Positions 40,110 to 48,835 of a stretch of 64,000 bases of DNA are shown piece by piece. Numbering within the stretch: position 1 is the stretch's first letter; every line of letters starts with the position of its first letter. The notes under the pieces are model-generated. The model did not search any database. It saw nothing but the letters and a program-made list of their open reading frames with translations, and was not told the DNA's origin. Made by a program: the position numbers and the translations under genes. The DNA comes from DATBLE01 sp050258035. GTDB taxonomy: Bacteria; Actinomycetota; Thermoleophilia; Gaiellales; Gaiellaceae. The stretch is from contig JBLMYA010000026.1 of the NCBI GenBank assembly GCA_050258035.1, forward strand, positions 15,451-79,450, written 5' to 3'.

Positions 40110-40705
40110 GCCCGTGTCTCCTCGGCCCCTGCCGGCACCGCCGCGGTATCCGTCTTCTCATCCGTCTCGACTGCGACAGCAGTCGAAACGGGTAGAACCT
40201 GGGAGATCGTCAATCCGCGGATCCTCGCCACGTCCTCGGGGCGGCGGAGGTTCTTCAGGCCGTCCACCGTCGCCTTGAGCATGTTGATCGGGTTCGTCGT
40301 CCCGAGGCTCTTCGCGAGGATGTCGCGGATCCCGGCGAGCTCGAGGACGGCGCGGACGCCGCCGCCGGCGATCACGCCGGTGCCCTCGCTCGCGGGCCGG
40401 AGGAGGACTCGGGCGGCGTCGGACTTGCCGATGATCTCGTGCGTGATCGTCGTCCCGTGCTTCGGGACGGTGAAGAGGTTCTTCTTCGCATCGTCGACGG
40501 CCTTCGAGATCGCGAGCGGAACCTCGCGCGCCTTCCCGTAGCCGACGCCGACGCGCTCGACCTCGTCGCCGATCACCACCAGTGCCGTGAACGAGAACCG
40601 CCGGCCGCCCTTGACCACCTTGGCGACGCGGTTGATCTCGACCACGCGCTCCTTGAGCTCGCGCGCGTCCTCGCGCGCGAACACCTCACGCTCCACGCTC
40701 GTCAA
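40106..40705 (-). CDS. rpsE: 30S ribosomal protein S5
   Basis: 199 aa. LKERVVEINRVAKVVKGGRRFSFTALVVIGD and GTGVIAGGGVRAVLELAGIRDILAKSLGTTNPINMLKAT are the two RNA-binding halves of S5, a fidelity protein near the mRNA entrance. The C-terminus has a short acidic tail. Its stop and start overlap the neighbours by 4 bases. Confidence 0.96.
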   Translation of the reverse strand: MTSVEREVFAREDARELKERVVEINRVAKVVKGGRRFSFTALVVIGDEVERVGVGYGKAREVPLAISKAVDDAKKNLFTVPKHGTTITHEIIGKSDAARVLLRPASEGTGVIAGGGVRAVLELAGIRDILAKSLGTTNPINMLKATVDGLKNLRRPEDVARIRGLTISQVLPVSTAVAVETDEKTDTAAVPAGAEETRA

Positions 40706-41055
40706 AACGTCAACCCTCCCTCGCGGGCGCCCTCGGCCAGCGCCTTCACGCGTCCGTGGTAGAGGTAGCCGCCGCGGTCGAAGACACAGGTCTCGATCCC
40801 TGCTGCCTTCGCGTTCGCCGCCAACAGCTTGCCGACCTCCTTCGCCTGGTCGGTCTTCGAGCCCTTGATGCTCTTGAGTCCCTGCCAGCCGGCCGCGGCG
40901 AGCGTCCTTCCGGCCTGGTCGTCGATCAGCTGGGCGCTGATGCCCGTGTTCGACCGGAACACGGCCAGGCGCGGCCGCTCGGCGGTGCCGGCGATCTTGC
41001 CGCGGATCCGGCGCCGGCGGCGCTCGCGGAGCTGGCGTGTGGTGACCGTGCTCAT
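40702..41055 (-). CDS. rplR: 50S ribosomal protein L18
   Basis: 117 aa. A basic N-terminus (RERRRRRIRGKIAGTAERPRLAVFRSN) and YHGRVKALAEGAREGGL near the end are characteristic of the 5S rRNA-binding L18. Overlaps rplF and rpsE by 4 bases. Confidence 0.95.
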   Translation of the reverse strand: MSTVTTRQLRERRRRRIRGKIAGTAERPRLAVFRSNTGISAQLIDDQAGRTLAAAGWQGLKSIKGSKTDQAKEVGKLLAANAKAAGIETCVFDRGGYLYHGRVKALAEGAREGGLTF

Positions 41056-41585
41056 GCGCGCTTGCCGACCTTCCTGCGGACGTACTCGCCGTGGTAGCGG
41101 ATCCCCTTGCCCTTGTACGGCTCGGGCGGCCGCACCTTGCGGATCTCGGCCGCGATCTGGCCGACCTGCTGCTTGTCGATGCCCTTCACGACGATCTCGG
41201 TCTGGGTCGGGAGCTCGTACGTGATCCCGGCCGGCGCTTCCTTGACGACCGGGTGCGAGAAGCCGACGTTGAGCTCGAGCGCGGTGCCGCGCAGCGAGGC
41301 GCGGTAGCCGACGCCCTGGATCTCGAGTCGCTTCTCGAAGCCCTTCGTCACGCCCTCGACCATGTTCGCGACGAGCGTGCGGGTCAGCCCGTGCAGCGCC
41401 CGGTCCTCGCCACGGTCGGTCGGCCGCGTGACCGTGATCGAACCGTCCGTCTGCTCGATCTTCATGCGCTGCGGCACGTCCTGCGCGAGCTCGCCGAGCG
41501 GCCCGTTGACCATCACGCGCCCAGGGCTGATGGAGACCGAGACTCCGGCCGGCAGCTCAATTGGTGATCTTCCGATTCGGCTCAT
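41052..41585 (-). CDS. rplF: 50S ribosomal protein L6
   Basis: 177 aa, two duplicated alpha-beta domains. It starts MSRIGRSPIELPAGV and carries the conserved GVGYRASLRGTALELNVGFSHPV and the C-terminal PEPYKGKGIRYHGEYVRRKVGK. It lies near the factor-binding site on 23S rRNA. 33 bases separate it from rpsH upstream of it. Confidence 0.96.
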   Translation of the reverse strand: MSRIGRSPIELPAGVSVSISPGRVMVNGPLGELAQDVPQRMKIEQTDGSITVTRPTDRGEDRALHGLTRTLVANMVEGVTKGFEKRLEIQGVGYRASLRGTALELNVGFSHPVVKEAPAGITYELPTQTEIVVKGIDKQQVGQIAAEIRKVRPPEPYKGKGIRYHGEYVRRKVGKRA

Positions 41586-41618
41586 AGTTCAGTCGCTGGT
41601 GAAGAGTCGTGAGACTTC

Positions 41619-42014
41619 TCACCACACAAAGCAGATGACCTCGCCGCCGATACCGCGCTCCTGCGCGGTTCGGCTGGTCATCACGCCGCTCGACGTGGAC
41701 AGGATAGCCGTGCCCATCCCGCCGAGGACGCGCGGCATGCGGTCCTTTCTCGCGTAGATGCGTCGGCCGGGCTTGGAGATGCGCTTCAGGTTCGTGATCA
41801 CGCGCTCGCGGCTGCGGCCGTACTTGAGCTCGACGACGAGGAGGTCGAAGCTCTCGCCCTTCTCGACGCGGTAGTCGCGGATGTAGCCCTCCTCCTTGAG
41901 CAGGCGGGCGATGTCCACCTTCATCCGGGAGGTGGGCATCGTCGCGGTGTCCTGGAGCGCCTTGTTGGCGTTCCGGATGCGCGTGAGCATGTCGGCGATG
42001 GGGTCGGTCAGCAC
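41619..42014 (-). CDS. rpsH: 30S ribosomal protein S8
   Basis: 131 aa. LTDPIADMLTRIRNANKALQ, SKPGRRIYARKDRMPRVLGGMG and the C-terminal ILSTSSGVMTSRTAQERGIGGEVIC are S8 hallmarks. It binds the central domain of 16S rRNA and in many bacteria represses the spc operon by binding a mimic near rplE; I do not see such a mimic clearly. Confidence 0.96.
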   Translation of the reverse strand: MLTDPIADMLTRIRNANKALQDTATMPTSRMKVDIARLLKEEGYIRDYRVEKGESFDLLVVELKYGRSRERVITNLKRISKPGRRIYARKDRMPRVLGGMGTAILSTSSGVMTSRTAQERGIGGEVICFVW

Positions 42015-42024
42015 GTCGTTCCTC

Positions 42025-42210
42025 CTACCAGGAGCTCTTCGTCATCCCGGGGATCACGCCGGCGTGGGCGAGCTCCCGCAGACAGATCCGGCAGAGCCCG
42101 AACTTCTTGAAAACGGCGCGCGGGCGCCCGCACCGGTTGCAGCGCGAGTACGCGCGAACCCTGAAGCGCTGCGGACGAGCGGCCTTGGCGATCATCGACT
42201 TCTTGGCCAT
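42025..42210 (-). CDS. rpsN: 30S ribosomal protein S14, zinc type
   Basis: 61 aa, type Z. The zinc ligands are in SRCNRCGRPRAVFKKFGLCRICLRE (Cys24, 27, 40, 43). The short zinc form is the ancestral one; many actinobacteria keep a second zinc-free copy for zinc starvation, not seen in this window. The ATG overlaps the rplE stop (TAATG). Confidence 0.96.
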   Translation of the reverse strand: MAKKSMIAKAARPQRFRVRAYSRCNRCGRPRAVFKKFGLCRICLRELAHAGVIPGMTKSSW

Positions 42211-42794
42211 TACTCCTGACTCCTCCTGTCCTCGGCGAACGGCAGCCCGAGGCCTCGGAGCAGCGCGCGAGCGCTCTCGTCGTCGGCCGCCGACGTCGTG
42301 ATGGCGATGTCCAGGCCGCGCACGGCGGCGACGTCGTCGTAGTTGATCTCCGGGAAGATGATCTGCTCGCGGATCCCCAGCGAGTAGTTGCCGCGCCCGT
42401 CGAACGAGCCGGGGTCGAGCCCGCGGAAGTCGCGGATACGGGGAAGGGCGATCGAGACCAACCGGTCGAGGAACTCGTACATCCGCGCCCCGCGCAGCGT
42501 GATGCGGGCGCCGATCGGCATGCCCTCGCGGAGCTTGAACGCGGCGATCGACTTGCGGGCGCGGCGCATCTGCGCGCGCTGCCCGGCGATCGTCGAGAGC
42601 TCGTCCATGGCCGCGTCGAGCGCCTTTGCCTCGGTCTTGGCGTCGCCGACTCCCATGTTCAAGGTGATCTTGGTCACGCGCGGGACCTGCATCACGGAGG
42701 AGAGGCCCAGCTCCTCCTTCAGGCGCGCCTTGAGCTCCTTGTCGTAGAGCTCCTTCAGCCGCGGCGTGTACGTGTCAGTTGCAGTCACGGTCAC
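42210..42794 (-). CDS. rplE: 50S ribosomal protein L5
   Basis: 194 aa from GTG. Motifs ITLNMGVGDAKTEAKALDAAMDEL, GMPIGARITLRGARMYEFLDRLV and REQIIFPEINYDDV are those of the 5S-binding L5. The first about 12 residues are additional. The GTG overlaps rplX (GTGA). Confidence 0.96.
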   Translation of the reverse strand: MTVTATDTYTPRLKELYDKELKARLKEELGLSSVMQVPRVTKITLNMGVGDAKTEAKALDAAMDELSTIAGQRAQMRRARKSIAAFKLREGMPIGARITLRGARMYEFLDRLVSIALPRIRDFRGLDPGSFDGRGNYSLGIREQIIFPEINYDDVAAVRGLDIAITTSAADDESARALLRGLGLPFAEDRRSQE

Positions 42795-43159
42795 TTGTCC
42801 AGCTCACCTCCGCAGCCGTGGCGGCGACAGACGCGGATCTTCACCTTCTTGCCCTTGACCTCGCGGAACACGTGGCCCACCCGGGTCGGCAGGTTGCAGG
42901 ACGGGCAGACGACCATCACCTTCGACACCGGCAGCGGCGCCGGCTTGTCGATCACGCCGCCGGGCATCATCGTCGTCCCGCCCATGCGGTTGGCGTCGCG
43001 CATCGGCCGCGGCTTGGTGTGCCGCTTGACGACGTTGAGGTTCTCGACGATCACGCGCTGCTCAGAGGGGCGCGCGTCGATCACTCGGCCCTGCTTGCCG
43101 CGGTCCTTGCCCGACAGAATCTGAACCAGATCTCCCTTTCTGACTTTCATGGCGTTCAT
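42791..43159 (-). CDS. rplX: 50S ribosomal protein L24
   Basis: 122 aa. KVRKGDLVQILSGKDRGKQGRVID is the KOW motif; the C-terminal half has four Cys (VVCPSCNLPTRV, RVCRRHGCGGEL), a probable zinc ribbon. ATG at 43159 is 6 bases behind AGGAG and is used in preference to the ATG 9 bases later. A strong hairpin ends right next to the ribosome-binding site. Confidence 0.95.
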   Translation of the reverse strand: MNAMKVRKGDLVQILSGKDRGKQGRVIDARPSEQRVIVENLNVVKRHTKPRPMRDANRMGGTTMMPGGVIDKPAPLPVSKVMVVCPSCNLPTRVGHVFREVKGKKVKIRVCRRHGCGGELDK

Positions 43160-43169
43160 GCCTTTCTCC

Positions 43170-43197
43170 TAGCCGTTCGGCGTCAGCCGAACGGCTA
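43170..43197 (-). promoter_or_regulatory. Perfect 12-bp hairpin between rplN and rplX
   Basis: TAGCCGTTCGGC (43170-43181) and GCCGAACGGCTA (43186-43197) around GTCA (UGAC in the message). The 5' side begins with the rplN stop codon and the 3' side touches the AGGAG of rplX. No U tract follows. A role in mRNA processing or in controlling rplX translation is more likely than termination inside the operon. Confidence 0.6.
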
Positions 43198-43563
43198 CAG
43201 AACCTCCGGGGCGAGGCTGACGATCTTCATGAAGTTCTTCTCGCGGAGCTCGCGCGCGACCGGCCCGAAGATTCGCGTCCCGCGCGGGTTCCGCTGGGCG
43301 TCGATGATCACCGCGGCGTTCTCGTCGAAGGCGATCTGGGTGCCGTCGTCGCGCCCGAACGGCTTCTTCGTCCGGACGATCACCGCCTGCACGACCTCGC
43401 CCTTCTTGACCTGGCCTTGCGGGGTCGCGGTCTTGACCGTGCCGACGATGACGTCGCCGACCCGGGCGTAGCGGCGGTGGGATCCGCCCTTCACGCGGAT
43501 GCAGAGCAACTCGCGGGCACCGGTGTTGTCGGCCACGCGGACTCGGGTCTCCTGCTGGATCAC
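43195..43563 (-). CDS. rplN: 50S ribosomal protein L14
   Basis: 122 aa from GTG, no extension. Starts VIQQETRVRVADNTGARELLCI; TVKTATPQGQVKKGEVV and the C-terminal GTRIFGPVARELREKNFMKIVSLAPEVL are all standard. It lies at the subunit interface. 13 bases separate it from rpsQ. Confidence 0.97.
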   Translation of the reverse strand: MIQQETRVRVADNTGARELLCIRVKGGSHRRYARVGDVIVGTVKTATPQGQVKKGEVVQAVIVRTKKPFGRDDGTQIAFDENAAVIIDAQRNPRGTRIFGPVARELREKNFMKIVSLAPEVL

Positions 43564-43576
43564 GGTCTCATCTCCA

Positions 43577-44404
43577 CTACTTCGCGACCTCGATGATCTC
43601 GGCCAGCCGCCAGCGCTTCTGCCTGGAGAGCGGGCGGGTCTCGACGATGCGGACGACGTCGCCCGCCTTCGCCTGGTTCTGCTCGTCGTGGGCGTGGAAC
43701 TTCTTCGACCGGCGGATCACCTTCTTGTACCTCGGGTGCGCCTTCACGGAGTCGACACGCACGACGATCGTCTTGTCCATCGCCGCCGAGACGACGACAC
43801 CGCGGCGCTGCTGGTCGCGGCCGCGCTCGCGCTCGGGTTTGGGCAGCCGGGTGACCGGCTTGCGCTGGCTCGGCTTCTCGCGCTTGGGCTTGGAATGCTT
43901 GTGGCGCTCGCCGCGCGGGAGCCGCTTGTTCTTCTTCTTCGGCCCGCGTTGCGGACCTCTCGGCTGCTCGGTCGCAGCCTCGTCCGTCCCCGCCGGCCCG
44001 CCGTCGGCCGAGGCCTCCGTGACTGCCTCCTCGGCGGGCTGGTCGGCGGCGACGGGTTCCTCCGACGCCGCGGCTTCCGCCTCCACATCGGCCGCAGGCT
44101 CTGCCTCCGCGACGGGCACCTCTTCGGCAACGGGCTCCTGGGTCGGAGCTTCCTCGACGACGGGCTCCGGGGTCGGCTCGGGCTCGGCTTCGACCTGATC
44201 GGCCTCCGCCTCGACCTCTTCGCTCACCACCGGGGCTTCCTCCGGCGCGGCGGCGGTCTCCTCGGCCTTCTTCCGGGTGCGCTTCGGCTTCTCCGAGGCC
44301 CCCGGCGCGTCCTCGCTCTTCTTGGCGCGGGTGCGCTTCGGCTTTTCCTCGGCCGGAGCCTCGGGAGTCTCTTCGGTGTTCTCGGTGTTCGTCTCGTCAG
44401 CCAC
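43577..44404 (-). CDS. rpsQ: 30S ribosomal protein S17 with about 200-residue N-terminal extension
   Basis: 275 aa, while S17 is normally 80-90. The real S17 domain is residues 202-275 (GVVVSAAMDKTIVVRVDSV, HDEQNQAKAGDVVRIVETRPLS). The first 201 residues are low-complexity: KRTRAKK and KRTRKK motifs, a long Glu/Ala/Pro/Val block (about 45-145) and a very basic block (about 150-200, PKKKNKRLPRGERHKH). The ATG at 44404 overlaps rpmC by 8 bases with no other good start before the S17 domain, so the extension appears real. It would be disordered and could reach over the 30S surface. Confidence 0.85.
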   Translation of the reverse strand: MADETNTENTEETPEAPAEEKPKRTRAKKSEDAPGASEKPKRTRKKAEETAAAPEEAPVVSEEVEAEADQVEAEPEPTPEPVVEEAPTQEPVAEEVPVAEAEPAADVEAEAAASEEPVAADQPAEEAVTEASADGGPAGTDEAATEQPRGPQRGPKKKNKRLPRGERHKHSKPKREKPSQRKPVTRLPKPERERGRDQQRRGVVVSAAMDKTIVVRVDSVKAHPRYKKVIRRSKKFHAHDEQNQAKAGDVVRIVETRPLSRQKRWRLAEIIEVAK

Positions 44405-44597
44405 TCGTTACTTCCTCACGCTCGTTGCGGATGGTCAGGATGCGGGCGATCTCGCGCTTCGCCAGCCGGAGTCGCGCCGAGTTCTCGAGCGCGCCGGTCG
44501 CGGACTGGAAGCGCAGGTTGAACAGCTCCTGGCGCGTCTCCTCCAGGTGGCGCTCCAGCTCGGCGTCGGTCATGTCGCGCAGTTGCCGCGCCCTCAC
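44397..44597 (-). CDS. rpmC: 50S ribosomal protein L29
   Basis: 66 aa from GTG. Two helices: LRDMTDAELERHLEETRQELFNLRFQ and NSARLRLAKREIARILTIRNERE. L29 lies at the tunnel exit next to L23. The start follows the rplP stop after 15 bases. Confidence 0.95.
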   Translation of the reverse strand: MRARQLRDMTDAELERHLEETRQELFNLRFQSATGALENSARLRLAKREIARILTIRNEREEVTSG

Positions 44598-44612
44598 GAG
44601 GTCACTCTCCCG

Positions 44613-45035
44613 TTACTCAAAGAGATCAGCCTCCCGCTTGACCACCTTGGTCTTCACCGACAGCTTGGTGCCCGCGAGGCGCAGCGCTTCCTTCGCCAGC
44701 GGCTCGGGAACGCCGGCCAGCTCGAACATGACGCGGCCGGGCTTCACCACCGCGACCCAGTGCTCCGGCGAGCCCTTCCCCGAACCCATTCGCGTCTCTG
44801 CGGGCTTCTGGGTCACCGGCTTGTCCGGGAAGATGTTGATCCAGACCTTGCCGCCGCGCTTGATCTTGCGCGTCATCGCGATCCGGGCCGCCTCGATCTG
44901 GCGGTTCGTCAGCCAGCCGGCCTCGAGAGACTTGAGCCCGTAGTCGCCGAAGGCGACCGCTGTCTGCCCCTTGGAGGTCCCGGCTCGGCGGCCGCGCTGC
45001 TGCTTGCGGTACTTGGTCTTCTTGGGCAGCAGCAT
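44613..45035 (-). CDS. rplP: 50S ribosomal protein L16
   Basis: 140 aa. MLLPKKTKYRKQQRGRRAGT, FGDYGLKSLEAGWLTNRQIEAARIA, and FPDKPVTQKPAETRMGSGKGSPEHWVA are diagnostic. L16 organises the A-site region of the 50S subunit. ATG shares one base with the rpsC stop (TGATG). Confidence 0.97.
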   Translation of the reverse strand: MLLPKKTKYRKQQRGRRAGTSKGQTAVAFGDYGLKSLEAGWLTNRQIEAARIAMTRKIKRGGKVWINIFPDKPVTQKPAETRMGSGKGSPEHWVAVVKPGRVMFELAGVPEPLAKEALRLAGTKLSVKTKVVKREADLFE

Positions 45036-46078
45036 CAGTCGGTCGTCTCCTCCGGCGTGCTCGAGGTATCGGGCGTCTCGGCCGTCGGGGTTTCGGGCGC
45101 CTCGGCCTGCGGCGTGTCGCCCTTCGGTGCCTCGACCTGCGGCTCGCTCGCGGGCTGTTCGCGCGTCTCGGCCTGGCCGGCACGCTGGTCGGTCCGCGGC
45201 TGCTCGGCGCGACCCTCGCGCGGTGCCCCACCGCGCCGCCCTCCGCGCCCGCCGCGAGCACCACCGGGGCCGCCCGGACCACCGCCGCCGCCGCGGCGCC
45301 GCCGCACCGGCCCGAGGCCCTCGCGGTCGGACTGCCGGCCGCGTCCGCCCTCGCGGGAGGCGGACAGACCCTCGGAGGCACCGCCGCGCCGGCGGGCCTG
45401 GTCCTGGTCGCCGAGGCGGGAGTCGCGCTGCGAGACGCCTTCGTAGCCCTCGGGCATGATCTCGCCCTTGTTGATCCAGACCTTCACCCCGATCCGGCCG
45501 AAGGTCGTCTTCGCCTCGCAGGCGCCGTAGTCGATGTCCGCCCGGATCGTGTGCAACGGGACGCGGCCCTCCGAGTAGCTCTCGACTCGGCTCATCTCGC
45601 CGCCGCCGAGGCGTCCGGAGCACTTGATCTTCACGCCGTGCGCGCCCGAGCGCATCGCCGAGGCGAGCGAGCGCTTCATCGCGCGCCGGAAGCTGACCCT
45701 GTTCTGGAGTTGCTCGGCGATCGACTGGGCGACGAGCTTGGCGTCCAGCTCGGGGCGCTTGATCTCGTTGATGTTGATGTGCACGTTCTTGTGCGTCATC
45801 GCGTGCACCTCGCGGCGCAGCGCATCGACCTCGACCCCCGACTTGCCGATCACGATGCCGGGGCGGGCGGTGTAGATGTCGATCGTGATCCGCTGCTTGT
45901 CCTTGCGGATCAGGATGTCGGACAGCCCCGCGTGACCGAGCTTGCGGTTGATGTGCTCGCGGATTCTGATGTCCTCGAGCAGGGCGCCCTTGAACTCCTT
46001 CGCGGACGTGTACCAGTTCGACTTCCAGTCGTGGATCACGCCGACCCGCAGGCCGCCGGGATGGATCTTCTGGCCCAT
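45035..46078 (-). CDS. rpsC: 30S ribosomal protein S3 with RGG/acidic C-terminal tail
   Basis: 347 aa. The S3 core (1-214) has the KH motif PGIVIGKSGVEVDALR and the C-terminal domain ending GVKVWINKGEIMPEGYEG. The additional about 133 residues include a Gly/Arg-rich block (about 260-290, RRRRGGGGGPGGPGG) and then a Glu/Pro/Thr-rich end. S3 lines the mRNA entry channel and has helicase activity with S4. RGG blocks bind RNA in other proteins; here that is a hypothesis. Confidence 0.94.
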   Translation of the reverse strand: MGQKIHPGGLRVGVIHDWKSNWYTSAKEFKGALLEDIRIREHINRKLGHAGLSDILIRKDKQRITIDIYTARPGIVIGKSGVEVDALRREVHAMTHKNVHININEIKRPELDAKLVAQSIAEQLQNRVSFRRAMKRSLASAMRSGAHGVKIKCSGRLGGGEMSRVESYSEGRVPLHTIRADIDYGACEAKTTFGRIGVKVWINKGEIMPEGYEGVSQRDSRLGDQDQARRRGGASEGLSASREGGRGRQSDREGLGPVRRRRGGGGGPGGPGGARGGRGGRRGGAPREGRAEQPRTDQRAGQAETREQPASEPQVEAPKGDTPQAEAPETPTAETPDTSSTPEETTD

Positions 46079-46648
46079 CTAGCTGTCCTTCCTCGGAGCC
46101 TTCGGCTTCGAGGAAGAGGTGGTCCTCCTCGTGCGCCTCGGCTTTTCTCCGGTGGCTGCTTCCGTCTTGGGCTTCGGTGTGCGCTTCGGCTTCTCCTCGG
46201 CCATCGTCTCATCGGGCTTCGCCTCCGTGGTCGGCGCCTTCGCCGACACCTCCGCCGCCCTTCTCGGCTTCGGCGGGGCCGCCCCGGGAACCTCGACCGA
46301 CACGAGGGTCAGCGTGATGTGACAGGTGCGCTTCTTGATGCGGGCCACACGCCCGCGGGCGCGCGCACGCCAGCGCTTCAGCATCGGCCCTTCGTCGACC
46401 ACGGCGGCGTGGACGACCAGGTCGTCCCCGTTCAGGCCGTGGTTTGCCTCGGCGTTCGCGACTGCGGAGGCGAGCACCTTCTCGATCTCCCTGGCCGCGG
46501 CGCGGGGCGTGAAGGCGAGCACCGCTCTTGCCTCGGGCACGCTGCGGCCCCGGATGTGCTCCGCGACCACGCGCCCCTTGCGCGCGGACATCCGCACCCA
46601 TTTCGCCTGGGCGCGCACGGTGTGCGCCTGTGTCGGCGTGACGGCCAC
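46079..46648 (-). CDS. rplV: 50S ribosomal protein L22 with Lys/Pro-rich tail
   Basis: 189 aa from a GTG that shares one base with the rpsS stop (TAGTG). The core (1-120) has VRAQAKWVRMSARKGRVVAE, ANAEANHGLNGDDLVV and GPMLKRWRARARGRVARIKKRTCHI, the hairpin lining the exit tunnel. The last about 69 residues contain EEKPKRTPKPKTE and EKPRRTRRTT repeats; EEKPKRT also occurs in the S17 extension. The longer open frame upstream belongs to another frame of rpsS. Confidence 0.93.
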   Translation of the reverse strand: MAVTPTQAHTVRAQAKWVRMSARKGRVVAEHIRGRSVPEARAVLAFTPRAAAREIEKVLASAVANAEANHGLNGDDLVVHAAVVDEGPMLKRWRARARGRVARIKKRTCHITLTLVSVEVPGAAPPKPRRAAEVSAKAPTTEAKPDETMAEEKPKRTPKPKTEAATGEKPRRTRRTTSSSKPKAPRKDS

Positions 46649-46932
46649 TACCCTCTCTTCACCTGCGTCTGGCGATCGCCCGCGTGGCCGCGGAACATCC
46701 GCGTCGGGGCGAACTCGCCGAGCTTGTGCCCGACCATCTGCTCGGAGACGAACACCGGCACGTGCTTGCGGCCGTCGTGGACGGCGATCGTGTGCCCGAC
46801 CATCTCCGGGAAGATCGTCGAGGTGCGGGACCACGTTCGGACCATCCGCTTGTTGCCGGAGGCGTTCATCTCTTCGATTCTCTTCATCAACCGTTCTTCC
46901 ACGAACGGTCCCTTCTTCGAGCTACGGCTCAT
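46648..46932 (-). CDS. rpsS: 30S ribosomal protein S19
   Basis: 94 aa. MSRSSKKGPFVEERLMKRIE, TWSRTSTIFPEMVGHTIAVHDGRKHVPVFVSEQMVGHKLGEFAPTR in the normal order. It forms the head of the 30S with S13. The ATG overlaps the TGA of a 14-codon ORF. Confidence 0.97.
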   Translation of the reverse strand: MSRSSKKGPFVEERLMKRIEEMNASGNKRMVRTWSRTSTIFPEMVGHTIAVHDGRKHVPVFVSEQMVGHKLGEFAPTRMFRGHAGDRQTQVKRG

Positions 46933-46969
46933 TTAGCGCCTTTCTCCACGATGAAAATGCGCCGCATCT

Positions 46970-46973
<4 letters not shown>
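46929..46973 (-). CDS. 14-codon ORF bridging rplB and rpsS
   Basis: ATG overlaps the rplB TGA (ATGA at 46970-46973) and its own TGA overlaps the rpsS ATG (46929-46932). It encodes MKMRRIFIVEKGAK. The first codons form part of an inverted repeat (GATGAAGATGC/GCATTTTCATC). The peptide itself may be irrelevant; a ribosome would be carried from rplB to rpsS by it. Confidence 0.5.
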
Positions 46974-47812
<839 letters not shown>

Positions 47813-47864
47813 CGGATGTTCTGCCTTTCATGGGGTTCCACCCCGGAGCGAAGCATTTTCGGGG

Positions 47865-48161
47865 TCATACCTGGGCTCCTGCGAAGATCTGGATCTCGTC
47901 GTCCGGATGCACCTGGACGACCGCCTTCTTCCAGCCGGGCTTCACACCCTTGTGCAGGCCGCGCCGCTTGGGCTTCGGCTGCACCGTCGAGACGTTGACG
48001 CCGATCACCCGGACATCGAAGAGCTCCTCGACCGCCTGACGGATCTGGGTCTTGTGCGCGTCGGGATGAACGCGGAACGCGTACTTCTTCGCCTCGATCA
48101 GGCCGTAGCTCTTCTCGGACACGACCGGGGAGATGAGCACCTGGCGGGACGTCAGGCTCAC
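47865..48161 (-). CDS. rplW: 50S ribosomal protein L23
   Basis: 98 aa from a GTG that overlaps the rplD stop (GTGA). VLISPVVSEKSYGLIEAKKYAFRVH and GVNVSTVQPKPKRRG are typical. It is the docking site for trigger factor, SRP and SecY at the tunnel exit. Confidence 0.95.
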   Translation of the reverse strand: MSLTSRQVLISPVVSEKSYGLIEAKKYAFRVHPDAHKTQIRQAVEELFDVRVIGVNVSTVQPKPKRRGLHKGVKPGWKKAVVQVHPDDEIQIFAGAQV

Positions 48162-48835
48162 GACGATGCCTCCTCGACGGCCTCCCCGGCCGGGCCGCCG
48201 CCGGCGCCGGCCCGCGCCAGCAGTCCTGTGAGGGCAGCCTGCGAGACGAGCAACGAGCGTGCCCAGACGACGGCGGCGACGTCGAGCTCCGACGGCGCGA
48301 CGACCGCAACCTTCTGGAGGTTCCGGAACGAGCGCGCGAGGTTCTCGTCCTCGTCGGCGCAGACGACCACGAGCGGGCGCTCCTTCGCCCACGCGTCGAC
48401 GAGCCCGACGGCGAGCTTCGTGCTCGGGGCCTCGAACGCGGCACCGTCGACCAGCCCGAGCGTGCCGGCCTGAGCGTGCGCCGAGAGCGCTCCCCGCAGG
48501 GCAGCGCGGCGCGCCTTCCGGTTCACCTTGACGTCGAACGACCGCATCCCGGGCGGGAAGGCGACGCCGCCGCCGGTCCAGTGGGGCGCGCGGGTCGTGC
48601 CGGCGCGGGCCCGACCGGTCCCCTTCTGGCGCCACGGCTTGGAGCGGCCGCCGGACACGAGACCCCGGCTCTTCGCTCCCCGTGTGCCGGCACGCTGCGC
48701 GTTCAGCTCGGCACGCACGGTCTCGTGCACGAGATGCGACTTGACCTCGGCGGCGAACACCTCGCCGTCGAGCTCAACCTGCTTGGCGGCCCTGCCGGCG
48801 GGGTCGAGGAGTGGGGCCTTGACCGCGCTAGCCAT
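48158..48835 (-). CDS. rplD: 50S ribosomal protein L4
   Basis: 225 aa. The extended tunnel loop GTRGAKSRGLVSGGRSKPWRQKGTGRARAG with the adjacent GGGVAFPP is intact; the C-terminal globular part (about 110-225) varies. In many bacteria L4 represses the S10 operon. The ATG lies 8 bases inside the end of rplC. Confidence 0.95.
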   Translation of the reverse strand: MASAVKAPLLDPAGRAAKQVELDGEVFAAEVKSHLVHETVRAELNAQRAGTRGAKSRGLVSGGRSKPWRQKGTGRARAGTTRAPHWTGGGVAFPPGMRSFDVKVNRKARRAALRGALSAHAQAGTLGLVDGAAFEAPSTKLAVGLVDAWAKERPLVVVCADEDENLARSFRNLQKVAVVAPSELDVAAVVWARSLLVSQAALTGLLARAGAGGGPAGEAVEEASS

